64,000 nt of DNA from Diphasiastrum complanatum (lineage: Eukaryota > Streptophyta > Lycopodiopsida > Lycopodiales > Lycopodiaceae): contig CM055111.1 of NCBI GenBank assembly GCA_029204225.1, positions 2,180,421 through 2,244,420 of the forward strand, read 5' to 3'. Numbering within the stretch: the stretch's first letter is position 1; the number at the start of each line of letters is the position of its first letter. Made by a program: the position numbers and the translations under genes. Under the pieces are notes generated by a model, which saw nothing but the letters and a program-made list of their open reading frames with translations, was not told the DNA's origin and made no database searches. This document shows positions 21,695 through 34,000 of the stretch, one piece after another.

Positions 21695-22632
21695 GATTCT
21701 GATGATGATGAAGATTACAAGCCTTCAGTTAGCCAAGAAGAAAGTTCGATCTCTTCCATAACTTCAGAGTGCGACAAACGTATTGAAGCTGCTTGGTTAC
21801 CGACAGGGATGGCGTAAATGAAAGTCAGTTAGAGCAGGTTTTGCAATCAGTATAAAGTTTGAAAGGCAGTTTTGTTGGCTTTATATTGTTTTATGATTTA
21901 GGTTTTGGCTTCACTGCCCATTTCCTGAACTCAGACACCCAACGAAGCAGTATATATCAGGCAATGTTCACTACCCTTTCTGGGTGGATATTTTGCCAGG
22001 AAGCCTTGCAAGAAAGCAATGGCCAAAAAAGGTCCTTCCAGAGCATGCAAACGAAAGGAGTGGTTGTGTCGCCTCTGCGTACTCCCCGATTTTACCACGC
22101 CATTAATTGCTCCGTTTTCGACTCCACGTCAAATGTTTTTGGTGAGCCTTCAGAGAAAACACCAGCTGGTTTTTGATCAGTGGATCAGAAACCAGTGGGT
22201 GTTGTCTCTAAAGCTCACCAAAAACGTTTGATGTGGAGTCCAAGACGTAGCAATTGATGATGTGGTGAAATCCGGGAACACGTACTGGCGTCAGAACTAC
22301 TCCTACCATCTCCATGCACTAGAAGGACATTTTTGACCATTGCTTTCTTGCATAGCTTCTTAGCCAAATATCTAGATAAAGGGTATTGATCATTGCCTGA
22401 TATATGCTGCTTCCTTGGGTGTCTGAGTTCAGGAAATGGGTAGCGAAGCCCATAAAACTTCCTTTCAAACTGTGTTCTTATTGCAAAACATGCTTTAACT
22501 GACTTTCACTCACACTGTCCCTGTCATACACCAAGCAACTTCAATACTTCTGTCACACTTCAGACTTATGGAAGAGCTCGAACTTTCTTTCTGGCTAACT
22601 GAAGGCTTGTAGTCCTCATCATCATCAGAATC
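21695..22632. repeat. Fold-back (long inverted repeat)
   Basis: The left arm (about 21695-22165) and right arm (about 22205-22632) are imperfect reverse complements. For example, GATTCTGATGATGATGA at 21695 pairs with TCATCATCATCAGAATC at 22616, and GTTTTTGGTGAGC at 22135 pairs with GCTCACCAAAAACG near 22214. The tip itself folds: AACACCAGCTGGTTTTTGAT against ATCAGAAACCAGTGGGTGTT. The outer arm ends read as an acidic DSDDDEDYKPSVSQ peptide in both arms, so a gene fragment may have been captured. Transcription would give a long hairpin RNA. Confidence 0.85.
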
Positions 22633-22682
22633 ATTTCGCTTTGGGGATGTGGGACAGCGTGGGCAAGTGCCTGTATTTTTTT

Positions 22683-22752
22683 TTTTTTGAAAAAAAAAAA
22701 TTTGAAAATGGGGGACGCGGACGCACCCCTGAGGCGTCCGCGTCCAGGGTCC
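22683..22752. repeat. Poly(T/A) plus GC-palindrome block, transposon terminus-like
   Basis: A T-run, A-run and TTTGAAAAT are followed by GGACGCGGACGC and GGCGTCCGCGTCC, an inverted pair around CACCCCTGA. The layout mirrors the block at 1858-1965. It directly follows the fold-back and may be its outer end. Confidence 0.45.
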
Positions 22753-22759
22753 GCTTCCT

Positions 22760-23089
22760 TAGCATTGGCTTACAATTGGGCCCAACTTCTTTACAAAATA
22801 CTTCTTATGACATTTAGAGGGATCGCCTCACATGCTGCCGCAAATCAGGTTTTCTGCATTCCGATGCTTCCATTGGATTTGGAAAGGTCCAAAACTCTTA
22901 CTTGCAATTCTTGTTTGATCCCTGATGCACTGAGAAGGAAGTTAGAAGTGAACAACCAATCCATAAGAGGGCACAGGAGGCTGCAACAGTCAACGATGGA
23001 TTATGAAGCTTGGAGGCAAATTTTCTTAGCTCTTTTGGTTGCAGTCAGCAGGTTTGAGGCCTTAACAGTCCATCTGGACTCAAGTTGGG
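22760..23089 (+). other. Unidentified open frame, possible exon or captured gene fragment
   Basis: An open plus-strand frame runs through AYNWAQLLYKILLMTFRGIA, PLDLERSKTLTCNSCLIP and DYEAWRQIFLALLVAVSRFE up to the LTR at 23090. The composition is protein-like and not low complexity, but I do not recognise the family. It could be a host exon cut by the chromovirus insertion or sequence carried by the adjacent fold-back element. Confidence 0.35.
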
Positions 23090-23447
23090 TGTAATAGATC
23101 CTAACACCACAGTAGGGCAAACACTAACTGATCCACCCAACCTTGCCTCCTCCTTGATATAGAGTAAGCCCCTCCTAGCCCAGTGTGAGGACTGGTAGCA
23201 TGCTACTGCCAAGTGTCGGTCACGTGGCACTAACGTGGCCGACTGCACGTCAGGACCCAACTAGGGGCCCTATCCTGCTGACAGGGTCCCTAGGCTGTGT
23301 TAGGCCCGCCATGGCTATGCACCGTGCTGGGGCACACTACTCACACTGTCTTGCCCTGTTGGTCATGTACGCTGGACACGACCCTAACTGTGGTATCTGA
23401 CCTATCTGTGTTCTCTAGGGTTCAGCACTGGTTACGAGCTCGTAACA
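23090..23447 (-). repeat. Family 1 LTR (3' LTR)
   Basis: 358 bp on the minus strand, TGTTACGAGCTCG...GGATCTATTACA, preceded in its orientation by the AAGGGGGAGGGAG polypurine tract. ACGT inverted repeat at 23215-23243. Confidence 0.93.
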
Positions 23448-23458
23448 CTCCCTCCCCC

Positions 23459-26427
23459 TTAAGAACCGTCTTGGTCCTCTAAGACAAAGTCTGGAAAAAT
23501 CTTGCAAAGGACGCTGCCTCTTTCCCAAGTGGCATTCTCAACAAGCTGATCATTCCACTTAACCAGATATTCTCGGTATAGAGTATGACGAGTCTGCGTC
23601 TCTCTACTATCAAGAATCTCCTCTGGTTCATGCGGAGGTTGTTGAGGATCCAATGGGAGAACTAGAACACTGTCCCCTACCAGATTGTCTGATCTGGTTA
23701 AGGCTTTTCGTAACTGACTTACATGAAAGACTGGAAAAACCTTACTGCTGTGTGGGAGTTCTAGTTCATAGGTGACCTCGCCTAGTCTCCTACTGATGGT
23801 AAAGGGACCACAATACCTTGGAGACAACTTAGCACACACTCCTGATTTGAGGGTTTTAGAGTCAACTGGGACTCTCAAGTAGATTTTCTCACCAGTGGAG
23901 AACTGCACATCCCGCCTGTGTGGATCTGCATAATGCCTGGCTCGATCCTGGGACTGCCTAATGCTACGCTTAGCATGTTCTATCATCTGGTTTAGGTCCT
24001 CTAAAAAGTTTATGGCTGCTTCAACTTTTTCTTGTTTAAACCCTACAGCTGTGGGTGAGCGTGGCTGAAAACCGTACATCAGCATAGATGGGCTGTATCC
24101 CGTAGCTGAATGTTTGGTACTGTTATAAGCAAACTCTAATATCGAAAAATACTCCTCCCAATTAGTCTGCTTCTTGCTGACGTATGCACGAAGCATATCC
24201 TCCAGCACTTGATTTACCCTTTCTGTTTGACCGTACGTCTGTGGATGGTCGGTGGTACTCATATTAAGTTTAGTATGGAGATGATGGAATACTGCCCTCC
24301 AAAAATTTCCAGTAAACTTACTGTCCCGGTCGCTGACTATGCCGGAAGGTAGACCGTACAATTTAAATAGCCCGTCTACAAACAACCTCGCTAACTCTGG
24401 AGCTCTAACGGTTGTTTTGGTCGGAATGAAATGAGCCATTTTGGTCAGACGGTCAACTGTGACCCATATAGCGTCATTACCCTTTTGGGTTTTAGGCAGG
24501 CCTACTATAAAATTCATGGAGATACTCTCCCATTTACCAGCTGGTATTTCTAAGGGATGCAACAACCCTCCTGCCTTTAAACGCTCTGCTTTATTTACTT
24601 GACATTTCTGGCAACTGGTTACATACTGCTGGACGTCCTTTTTCATACTGGGCCAGAAAAATTGCCTACGAAGAAGCTCATAGGTCTTCTGTATGCCTGG
24701 GTGTCCCGCGCTAGGATTGACACACACACATTCATATAGGACCTGCTGCCTATAATCCTCTGAATTGGGGACACATACTCTATCTCTATAGAGCAAGTAC
24801 TCATCCTGAATGGAATACTGTTTCCATTTGAATCCTTGAGTCAACTGACCCTCAACCACTGGGGTTTGCTTGGGTAATACAGGCTCAGAATCCTCAACGT
24901 CAGTTGACGACGTATACTCGAACTCATCATCATCCTCAACGGAAGCTGCCGTATTCTTGGATGAACTGGCACCAGCCCCGGAAACTGGTTCTGGAGTCCG
25001 TAACTCTCTGCTCCGGACTGAGTTCCAGATAGTAGAGAAGAATGCATCATGCTGGCATTTCCCTCTCAAGGACTCGAGTAACTCATTACGAATCTGAGTA
25101 AAACTCAGCTCGTTTATCATAGGCATTCTACTAAGGGCATCTGCTACTGTATTGAATTTTCCGCGCCTATATCTGATAGACATGTCAAACTCTTGCATCA
25201 ACTCTGCCCAACGAGCTTTCCGACCTCTAAGCTCAGGTTGATTGCAAAGGTATCTGAGACTCTCATGGTCTGTCAGAACCTCAAAATTGGCACCATACAA
25301 ATAATGCCTCCAAGTCTTAAGGGCATGGACTATAGAAAAGAGTTTCTTTTCATAGGCACTGTACCTAGTCTGAGCTGGCTCGAGTTTTTTACTCTCGAAC
25401 GCAACTGGTCGTCCGCCCTGAGTTAGCACAGCACCTACTGCAAATCGCTAGCATCTGTTTCGACCACAAATGGCTGATTGGGGTCGACAACTTTTAGAAC
25501 TGGTGCTGTAGCTAAAGCTGTTTTGAGAGCATCAAAGCTCTCCTGCTATGGGGACTCCCAAATGAACTCCTTTCCCTTCCCCTTAAGAAGATTTGTCATA
25601 GGGATTGCTATCTGAGCATATTCCTTGACAAATCGTCTGTAATATCCTACCAGACCAAGAAAGATCTGAAGTTCCAAAATATTCTGAGGTCTCAACCAAC
25701 TGAGTATGGCTTTAACCTTATTTGGGTCCATCTTAATTACTTCTTCAACGAAGAATTCACACTTGGATTGTTTAGCATAGAGCTTAAGCTTTCTGAGCAG
25801 TCGAAACACCTTTCTGAGGTGTTTTAGATGCTCCTTCCTCGTTTTGCTGTAAACGAGGATGTCATCTAAAAATACGACTACAAAGTTACCCAAGTATGGT
25901 CTGAGGACACTGTTCATCAAGGTCATAAAGGTAGCTGGAGCATTTGTGAGCCCAAATGGCATCACCTTAAACTCATAATGACCGTGACGAGTCCTAAAAG
26001 CTGTTTTCGAGACATCTTCCGATTTTATACGAACTTGATGATATCCCGATCTGAGATCTATTTTACTGAAAAACTTAGCCCCGTCGAGTTGGTCAAACAA
26101 CTCGTCTGCCCGAGGCATAGGGTATTTATTCTTAATTGTGACTTTATTGAGGGCTCTGTAATCTACGCAGAGACGCATAGACCCCTCTTTCTTTTTCACC
26201 AATAGGACTGGTGAGGCCCATGGTGAACTACTGGTCTGAATTTGGCCTTTCCCAAGATAATCTGTTAACTGCCTAGTTATTTCTTCGTCCTCTGTTCGGC
26301 TGACCCGATACGGAGGTTTAGAAACAGGTGTTGTACCTGGTACTAGGTTTATTACATGATCTACCTCTCTACTAGGTGGTAAACCATGTGGCAAATCTTC
26401 AGGAAAAACATCTTTAAATTTAGACAA
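23459..26427 (-). pseudogene. Chromovirus pol: RT, RNase H, integrase, chromodomain
   Basis: RT starts near 26427 ([17 protein letters not shown]) with [32 protein letters not shown] and catalytic FLDDILVYS. Compared with the copy at 29 kb it lacks about 11 residues after CEFFVEEV. A stop and frameshift near 25430-25550 separate it from a continuous 656-codon frame (25429-23459). That frame holds RNase H C-terminal part (DHESLRYL, ADALSRM), H2C2 finger, integrase (FIVGLPKTQ, IVSDRDSKFTG, QTYGQTERVNQ) and chromodomain (EYLVKWNDQLVENATWE). The long second frame marks this as the best-preserved family 1 pol here. Confidence 0.92.
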
Positions 26428-26511
26428 TAAAGTTTCTAATTTACTGATTTTCTGCTGAATAGAACTGGAAATAGAAACTTCAGGAATAAATTGAAAGTCA
26501 CATAAGAATAC

Positions 26512-26778
26512 CTAATGGTCTTCGTCTCCGATTAGCTGACAGAGCTCTGAACTGCAGACCATAGGACTGTTGGGAACATCATGCTCCCCATGCAACTGGA
26601 TCTCTCGGCCTTTATATTGAAAGCTGAGGGTGTTCTCCTGATAGTTTCTGTGGAGGGAAGGTCCTAAACTGTAGAGCCAATCTCTCCCGAGAACAATATC
26701 TGTTCGATCCAGGTGCATTATCTGAAAGTTTACTTCATCTTGGTACCCCTGAATACCAAGATTTAACTTACTTACCAT
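26512..26778 (-). pseudogene. Chromovirus retropepsin-like protease, C-terminal part
   Basis: [23 protein letters not shown] is the conserved segment at the end of gypsy aspartic proteases (D-x-V-L-G-x-D-W-L). The active-site DTG/DSG part upstream is not in the same frame. A stop before the RT start separates it from pol. Confidence 0.75.
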
Positions 26779-26836
26779 AGTTTCCCATATTTTTTTATCT
26801 TCACCCTTAGCTAATGAAACTATGTACCTATGCTGA

Positions 26837-28083
26837 CTAGGGTCTCGCTAGCATTGCAGAGGTCAGCTGGCAACAGTGTTCATGGTCTTCATGATACACT
26901 TTGATCTCGGAAGCTGCCGAGTCACTGGGGAAACATACAGTCTGAACAAGATGAACTTGTTTTTTATCTTTTTTATCTTTTTTAGTGAAAGGCCCCTTGG
27001 GACACTGTCTGACTGTGTGTCCCTTGCCCATACACACAAAGCACAAACGTTCTTGTTTGGCTTTCTCAAAATCATCTGGTTTTAAGGGTTGTATGAGTGA
27101 AGGGCGTTTCTGAGGAGCTTCACTTTTAAATTTATCTTCTTTCTTTCTTTTTAAAAATTTCTTTTTAAATTGAAAGACTTTCTGAGGAGGCTGCTCAGAA
27201 AGTGGTTGCTGTCTCGCTCTCTTCCTACCCACTGAATCATCATAGATTTGAGCATATCTGAGAGCTTGCTCAAGGGTAGTAGGCGAGTTTCTCTGGACCT
27301 CTACTTTATATTCATCTTTGAGGCCACGGACAAATCCCCTAATTTTTTGATAGTCATCCATATTTTTAATCTTTAAAATTGTTTCTCGATACTGCGAGAT
27401 ATATTGGATGAGGGACATGTCCATTACTGTTCTTTCCCAGGCTTCCCAGGCTCTATCAAGTTCATTTTCTGGTAGAAATTCTCTTAGGAAAGCTTCTTCA
27501 AAGGCTTTCCATGACCGGGGAGTCTGCCCAGTCTCCTGGAGATTTAACCACCACTTATAGGCCATAGGCCCTAAGGAAAGACTGGCCTCAAGAGCTTGTA
27601 AATGGTCAGGGGTCTGTTTAAGAGCATGAATGTTCTTCCATTTGCCGAGGAAGGTTTGTAGAATATCTGCATTTCTATCCTTCTCTTCCCCATTAAAAGT
27701 AGGAGGTTTTAAGTCTTTAAAAACACTGGGGTGAGACCGTAAAGTCTCACTCGAAACTGATGGAAGTGGAGAAGGGGATAACTGAGAAGTGGAGGGAAGG
27801 CTTCCTTTTGCGGAACTCAAAATCAAGTTTTTGAGTTCAGCGAACGAGTCGTCCACACTGGACTTCTAGCTTGACTAGTTTTGGTCATATGACTTGTAAA
27901 TAGTTAGATGGTCATGATGTGGCTTGTCACACGTGCCAAATTGGCTAATGCCAACTTCAGTTCATCCACTTCTGTTACCAATTGGAGAAACTGCTCCTTG
28001 GTAACCAGTTCGTCGAGTTCTTAGGCGAACTGTTCCTGTTCTTCCACTTCCATGGGTTCCTTCCCTTTTCTGTAAGCCAAGGC
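26837..28083 (-). pseudogene. Chromovirus gag, interrupted
   Basis: The capsid-like domain (DLKPPTFNGEEKDRNADI, WKNIHALKQTPDHLQALEAS, FEEAFLREFLPENELDRAWEAW) and a basic linker end in the CCHC zinc knuckle CFVCMGKGHTVRQC. Near 27876 about 65-75 bp of foreign sequence replace the KSS/VDD join seen at 17.8 kb. The N-terminal part continues in another frame to 28083, where the inverted plus-strand segment begins. Confidence 0.88.
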
Positions 28084-28085
28084 CC

Positions 28086-28921
28086 GGTCATGGAAGGCCT
28101 TTGAAGAAGCCTTCCTAAGAGAATTCCTACCGGAAAATGAACTTGATAGAGCCTGGGAAGCCTGGGAAAGAACAGTAATGGACAAGTCCCTAATCCAATA
28201 TATCTCGCAGTATCGAGAAGCAATTTTAAAAATTAAAAATATGGATGATTATCAGAAAATCAGAGGGTTTGTCCATGGCCTCAAAGATGAATATAAAGTA
28301 GAGGTCCAAAGAAACTCGCCTACTACCCTTGAGCAAGCTCTCAGATATGCTCAAATCTATGATGATTCAGTGGGTAGGAAGAGGGCGAGAAAACAACCCC
28401 TTTCTGAGCGGCCTCCTCAAAAAGTCTTTCAATCTAAAAAGAAATTTTTAAAAGGAAAGAAAGAAGATAAATTTAAAAGTGAAGCTCCTCAGAAACGTCC
28501 TTCACTCATACAACCCTTAAAACCAGATGATTTTGAGAAAGCCAAACAAGAACGTTTGTGCTTTGTGTGTACGGGCAAGAGACACACAATCAGACAGTGT
28601 CCCAAGGGGCCTTTCACTAAGAAAGATAAGAAAGATAAGAAACAAGTTCATCTTGTTCAGATTGTAAGTTTCTCCAGTGACTCGGCAGGTTCCGAGATCA
28701 AAGTGTATCATGAAGACCATGAACACTGTTGCCAGCTGACCTCTGCAATGCTAGCGAGACCCTTCAGCTTTGGGCCACATGACCTAGTACGTATGCACGG
28801 GAAAGTTGGTAACCAGTTAGTAAGAGTTATGGTGATGATGGGGCAACCCATAATTTCATCAACTACACCCTGGTTAAGAAACTTAAACTACCAGAAGTAC
28901 CTAGTCAGCATAGGTACATAG
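28086..28921 (+). pseudogene. Chromovirus gag, plus-strand inverted copy
   Basis: Begins mid-gag at the RSWKAFEEAFLREFLPEN position, directly at the junction, and reads through YISQYREAILKIKNMDDYQK to the CCHC knuckle CFVCTGKRHTIRQC and on past it into TSAMLARPFSFGPHDLVRM. No stop sits at the gag/protease border in this copy. It is close to the minus-strand gag beside it, with scattered substitutions, so the two arms could pair as a long inverted repeat. Confidence 0.88.
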
Positions 28922-29022
28922 TTTCACTAGGTAAGGGCAAAGATAAGAAAATCTGGGAAACTATGGTAAGTAAATTAAATCTTGATATTCAGGGGTAATA
29001 ACATGAAATAAACTTTCAGATA

Positions 29023-30165
29023 ATGCACCTGGATCGCACAGACATTGTTCTCGGGAGAGATTGGCTCTACAGTTTAGGACCTTCCCTCCACAGAAACCAT
29101 CAGGAGAACACCCTCAGCTTTCGGCATAAAGGCCGAGAGATCCAGTTGCATGGGGAGCATGATGTTCCCAACAGCCCTATGGTATGCAATTCAGAGCTCT
29201 GTCAGCTAATCGGAGACGACGACCATCAGGTATTCTTATGTGACTTTCAGTTTATTCCTAAAGTTTCTATTTCCAGTTCTTTACAGCAGAAAATCAGTAA
29301 ATTAGAAAATTTATTATCTAAATTTAAAGATGTTTTTCCTGAAGATTTGCCACATGGTTTGCCACCTAGCAGAGAGGTAGATCATGTAATAAACCTAGTA
29401 CCAGGTACAACACCTGTTTCTAAACCTCCGTATCGAGTCAGCCGAACAGAGGATGAAGAAATAACTAGGCAGTTAACAGATTATCTTGGGAAAGGCCAAA
29501 TTCAGACCAGTAGTTCACCATGGGCCTCACCAGTCCTTTTGGTCAAAAAGAAAGAGGGGTCTATGCGTCTTTGCGTAGATTATAGAGCCCTCAATAAAGT
29601 CACAATTAAGAATAAATATCCTATGCCTCGGGCAGACGAGTTGTTTGATCAACTCGACGGGGCTAAATTTTTCAGTAAAATAGATCTCAGATTGGGATAT
29701 CATCAAGTCCGTATAAAGTCGGAAGATGTCTCGAAAACAGCTTTTAGGACTCATCACGGTCATTATGAGTTTAAGGTGATGCCATTTGGGCTCACAAATG
29801 CTCCAGCTACCTTTAAGACCTTGATGAACAGTGTCCTCAGACCATACTTGGGTAAGTTTGTAGTCCTATTTTTAGATGATATCCTCGTCTACAGCAAAAC
29901 GAGGAAGGAGCATCTAAAACACCTCAAAAAGGTGTTTCGACTGCTCAGAAAGCATAAGCTTTATGCTAAAGAATCCAAGTGTGAATTCTTCGTTGAAGAA
30001 GTCGCTTATTTGGGTCACTTTATCTTGTCAGATGGGATTAAGATGGACCTGAATAAGGTTAAAGCCATACTCAGTTGGGTGAGACCTCATAATATTTTAG
30101 AACTTCAGATCTTTGTTGGTTTGGCGGGATATTACAGATGATTTGTCAAGGAATATGCTCAGAGG
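29023..30165 (+). pseudogene. Chromovirus protease end and RT, plus-strand inverted copy
   Basis: [20 protein letters not shown] (protease C-terminus) is joined in one open frame to [45 protein letters not shown] and FLDDILVYS. It ends by a stop at 30139 and then at the junction near 30165, before RNase H. Confidence 0.9.
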
Positions 30166-30335
30166 CAGTTTTTTTCTGAAATTCAAGCCCAATATTCGCT
30201 TGAATCTCTGATCTGACCTCATGTAGTAGGTCGCTGGTCTGTGGCAATCTAGTTTGAAGTTCAAACTACTGAGAAATCTCAGAAATCAGTGATGAAAATC
30301 CAATTTTTCAACTCCCTGTCCAGTGCTGACCCTGC

Positions 30336-30749
30336 TACTCTATTTCTGATAAAGATGCATGGGAGCTTCGTCAATTTGCAGACTGAAGAAAACTGTACAT
30401 GAGAACTAAAGTACTGTAAACAATAAAACGCCCACAACCCGGGCCAGGTAGGACTTATGACTAGGAGAAAGTAGGGATGCCCCAGAAAATATCCCGTAAC
30501 TAGCAACTGCTGAGAGTCTATGCCCATATGATCGTGCGGAGGCAAAAGTGACTGACGAAGTAAAATCATCTCACGGAAAAGAAGCCCCAAACATCGAGCA
30601 TCAGGATAAGAGAAAAAACTGGTAAGTTTATGCAGACCATTCCCATAAAGACAATAATATCGACCACGGATCTCATAATAAATCGGGCATCAAAGTAAGA
30701 AGTGTGCCTCATCTTCAAGCTCGCGCATAGAACAGAGGCGACATAATCT

Positions 30750-30753
<4 letters not shown>
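30336..30753 (-). pseudogene. LINE ORF2 C-terminal fragment with zinc knuckle
   Basis: The minus strand reads CRLCSMRELEDEAHFLLRCP..YEIRGRYYCL and FREMILLRQSLLPP. These correspond to CQLCSLEEVESEEHFIFRCP and IREMFILRQDLYQT of the larger LINE at 31 kb. The copy stops exactly at the (GA)n tail of that LINE at 30754, so the larger LINE probably inserted into it. Confidence 0.75.

Positions 30754-30830
<77 letters not shown>
30754..30830. repeat. (GA)n tract forming the LINE 3' tail
   Basis: A (GA)n run followed by AAAGAAAGCTTTATTAATG on the plus strand. Read as the LINE strand it is ..ATTAATAAAGCTTTCTTT(CT)n, so the microsatellite is the terminal tail of the element. Confidence 0.9.
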
Positions 30831-30835
<5 letters not shown>

Positions 30836-31029
30836 AAGCTTTATTAATGTCTTTTCCATGCCAAAAGGCATATAAGACTAGTAAATGTACATGTCAAGTA
30901 TGTGGTAACCATAGGAGCGTATGAAACGTCTCCAAAACAGTAACAAAGTAGCAATCTAGAGCTAAAGCTATAAACTGAAATAGATGTGATGCTATTAGAA
31001 ACATGTGGGAGCATGTATACTGCTAACAG

Positions 31030-34000
31030 TCATGAGTGAGATATGACGTTATCATGTAGTCCTGTCCTGCTGGTGCTGATGATATAGAAGGATGTAATAC
31101 GGCCTGTGGCATGAAGGGCCACTGGTGGTCTCTGACGTCGTCTGAGAGGATGAAGAGGTCTCCTCGTGATAGGTCGAGTAGCTCGTGCTGCAACATGGGT
31201 ATGTGTGGGACGCTGTCTCTGGTCTCTGTGGGCAAGTAGGTCATCATCATCATCGTCACCGTCATCAAAACGTCCTCTCCTTCTGGAGAAGAAAGAAGTG
31301 ATCTGAGGGTGAGAAACCTGACTCGGTTGGGCTGTCTGATACAAATCCTGTCGTAGTATAAACATCTCTCGTATCATGAGTGCCGCGCATCGGGAATCCT
31401 CATAAGCTATGAGCGATCGTAAAGTGACAGGTGTGTCTCGGAACAAACAGTGGTATCTCCCTCTGATCTCGTAATATACCGGGCACCTAAAGATAAAGTG
31501 CTCCTCTGACTCCACCTCCTCTAAAGAGCATAACTGGCAAATCCGCTCCTCTCTCGGGGTACCCTGGAATCTACCAGTCTCAATAGCCAACTGATGTGAT
31601 GATACACGGAGCTGTCCCAATGTAAATCTGAGGCAATGTGATAGTCTCGAATCCAAATAATGCGGTAAGACCGGGACCCCTGCTATGTCAAGCTCAATAA
31701 AATGAGTCCAGTAGTAGCCGGGTTTCACCCCAAGCTGTCGCCCCCAAGTGCGGTCGAGATATGCCCGATATAAGATGCACCTGATATACTGATGAGTACC
31801 TGAGGGGAGCTCTGTAATGGAGATACCAAATGACTCAAGGAGGAAATGGGATGCCTGAGAGAACCACGATAGTCGATAGCCCTGGTCATGTAGAAAGTGT
31901 GAGGAGACCAGTGCTGTCTGTGTATATCTCATATCCTCATCGGGCAGAGCCTGGATTCTCTGAATGTATGAGATAAGCTGGAACGCGGCATATATCTAAA
32001 TGGGTGGAACGACAAACTCTGCAAGAAGGATCTCATTTGGAACGGAGGGCTTCGCCCGAATCATACGGGCTAACATGGTGGTCTGCAATCGTGAAATGCT
32101 GGCCCAGTGTGATGAAGGGAGGCCGGTGCACCATGTCTCTGCTGCATATAAGGCTGTGGGGGTGACAATAGTATCAAAGAGTATACACTTACTGCGAACA
32201 TCTCGGATGAGCTTCCTGAAACAGAACCGCTCAAGCTGAACAAGAGAGGAATGCCCCTTCCCAAGTCGGGTGGTGGCAGCTTGCCGCATGCTGAAGGTAG
32301 GACCAGAGAAGAGTATCCCCAAATAGGTATAAGAGGAAACTACCTCTAAGGCCTGTCCATCTAAGATGAGCTCCTGGCGCTGCATTAAGGCTCGAGAAGT
32401 GTTGAAGACCATAACCTTGGTCTTCGCAGTGTTCACCCCCAACCCCCATCTGGTACAAAATCCCTGTAAACAATCCAGCTGCCTCTGCAAACCCTCTCTG
32501 GTCGGGGATACTAGTACTACATCATCCGCATAAAGGAGAATAGCAATCAGAATGGTGCCAAGTCTACAGCCACCCCCGCCACACTGTGAGATGACTCGCT
32601 CTAACTCATCAATATACAATCCAAAGAGAACCGGTGAAAGAGAGCACCCCTGTTTCACCCCAATGGTGCTCCAAATGTGATCAGATAAGCCACTGCTATG
32701 TCGGAAACATCCCAAGACCTTCTCATAAAGAGCCATCACTGCTAAAACAATATCTGTGGAGAAACCAAGGTCACGAAGTCTCTGAATGAGCAAGGAGCGT
32801 GGTACAGAATCGAAGGCCTTCCTGAAATCTACAAAACAGCAGTAAACCCTCTCTTTCCTGTACTTAGCTTCCTCGATCAAGGCTCGAAGTGTAAAAATAT
32901 GGTCAGTGGTAGAATAATGAGATCGGAAACCTGCCTGCCCCAATGCATGTAATCTCCGAGCTTCCGCCTCTGAACTCACTGCAGACTGGAGTATGGTACC
33001 ATAGAGCTTCGTGAGAACATGTCCGATCATGATAGTGCGGTAATTACCAGGGATCATGGGATCACCATTTTTATGAATAGGGTGGATGATGTTGGTGCAC
33101 CAGGATGAGGGGAAACCAGAGACAACGGCGGAATTGAGGAGAGTGGCTAGTGTGGGAGCAAGGAGGTCAGAAGCATGGGTTAGGAGTTCAGATTCAAGGT
33201 CTTCGATATCTCTTGCTTTATGGGACTTCATTCTCTTGATGGCCGTAAGTACCATGTCAGATGTGAAGAAGGTGAACTCAGAGGGGCGTGGGGAGATAGA
33301 GATGGGTGCGTCAGTGGGTATGGTATATAGTTTGGTAGCGTATTCGGTCCATATGTGAAGGTCATCCAGGAGGGGTGGTGGAGCACGAGGGATAAACTCA
33401 CGCCAAAAGGCGCCTGAAGAGGAACTGAAGAGAAGATCAACAAGACGCGTTCCTTCGGAGTCATCATATATACGCTTCTTTCGGCGGAGTGTGCGACGGT
33501 AAGAGCGCCTGGCGGAGTGGAGGAGATGAGGATCGTGCGTGCGGGCATGGGTGACAAGCTGACGAAGAGAGCGACATTCAACATCATACCACGGGGGGTG
33601 TGGGGGTCGTATCGATGAGGAGCGGGTGCCTCTGCTTTTATGGGGTTTAGATGGAAAAGCAAGGGAAGCAGCGGTATGAAGAGAAGTGCTAAGAAAGGCA
33701 GCTTGAGTCTCGACTGTACTATCGCGAGGGAAGGAATGGAGCAATGAGGTTAGGAACTCCTGGTAAACTGGTGTAAAGAGAGAACTGAATGTATACTTGG
33801 GTGCCCGTGTAAGCAGGGGGTGTGAGGATGGTTGGGGAGGTGGGAGGCGGCCGATAGCGAAGGAGAGAAAGGAATGATCAGAGAGAGTGGTGGGAGATAC
33901 ATGAAAATCAGATATGAGAGGTATGGAAGATGGTGATCCCATGAGATAATCCACAACACTATGTCCACCACTGTGAGGGTGACAAGTATAACTGCCAGAT

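Larger units (their letters stand above)
23090..30335 (-). mobile_element. Second family 1 chromovirus with inverted internal segment
   Basis: A minus-strand element with its 3' LTR at 23090-23447, then chromodomain, integrase, RNase H, RT, protease and gag up to about 28083. There the sequence switches to plus-strand gag-RT of the same family (28086-30165) and then back to minus-strand leader (30166-30335), recognisable from CGCTTGAATCTCTGATCTGA and GTCCAGTGCTGACCCTGCT. The 5' LTR is absent. The left flank pentamer is TTGGG; no partner was found. Confidence 0.8.
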
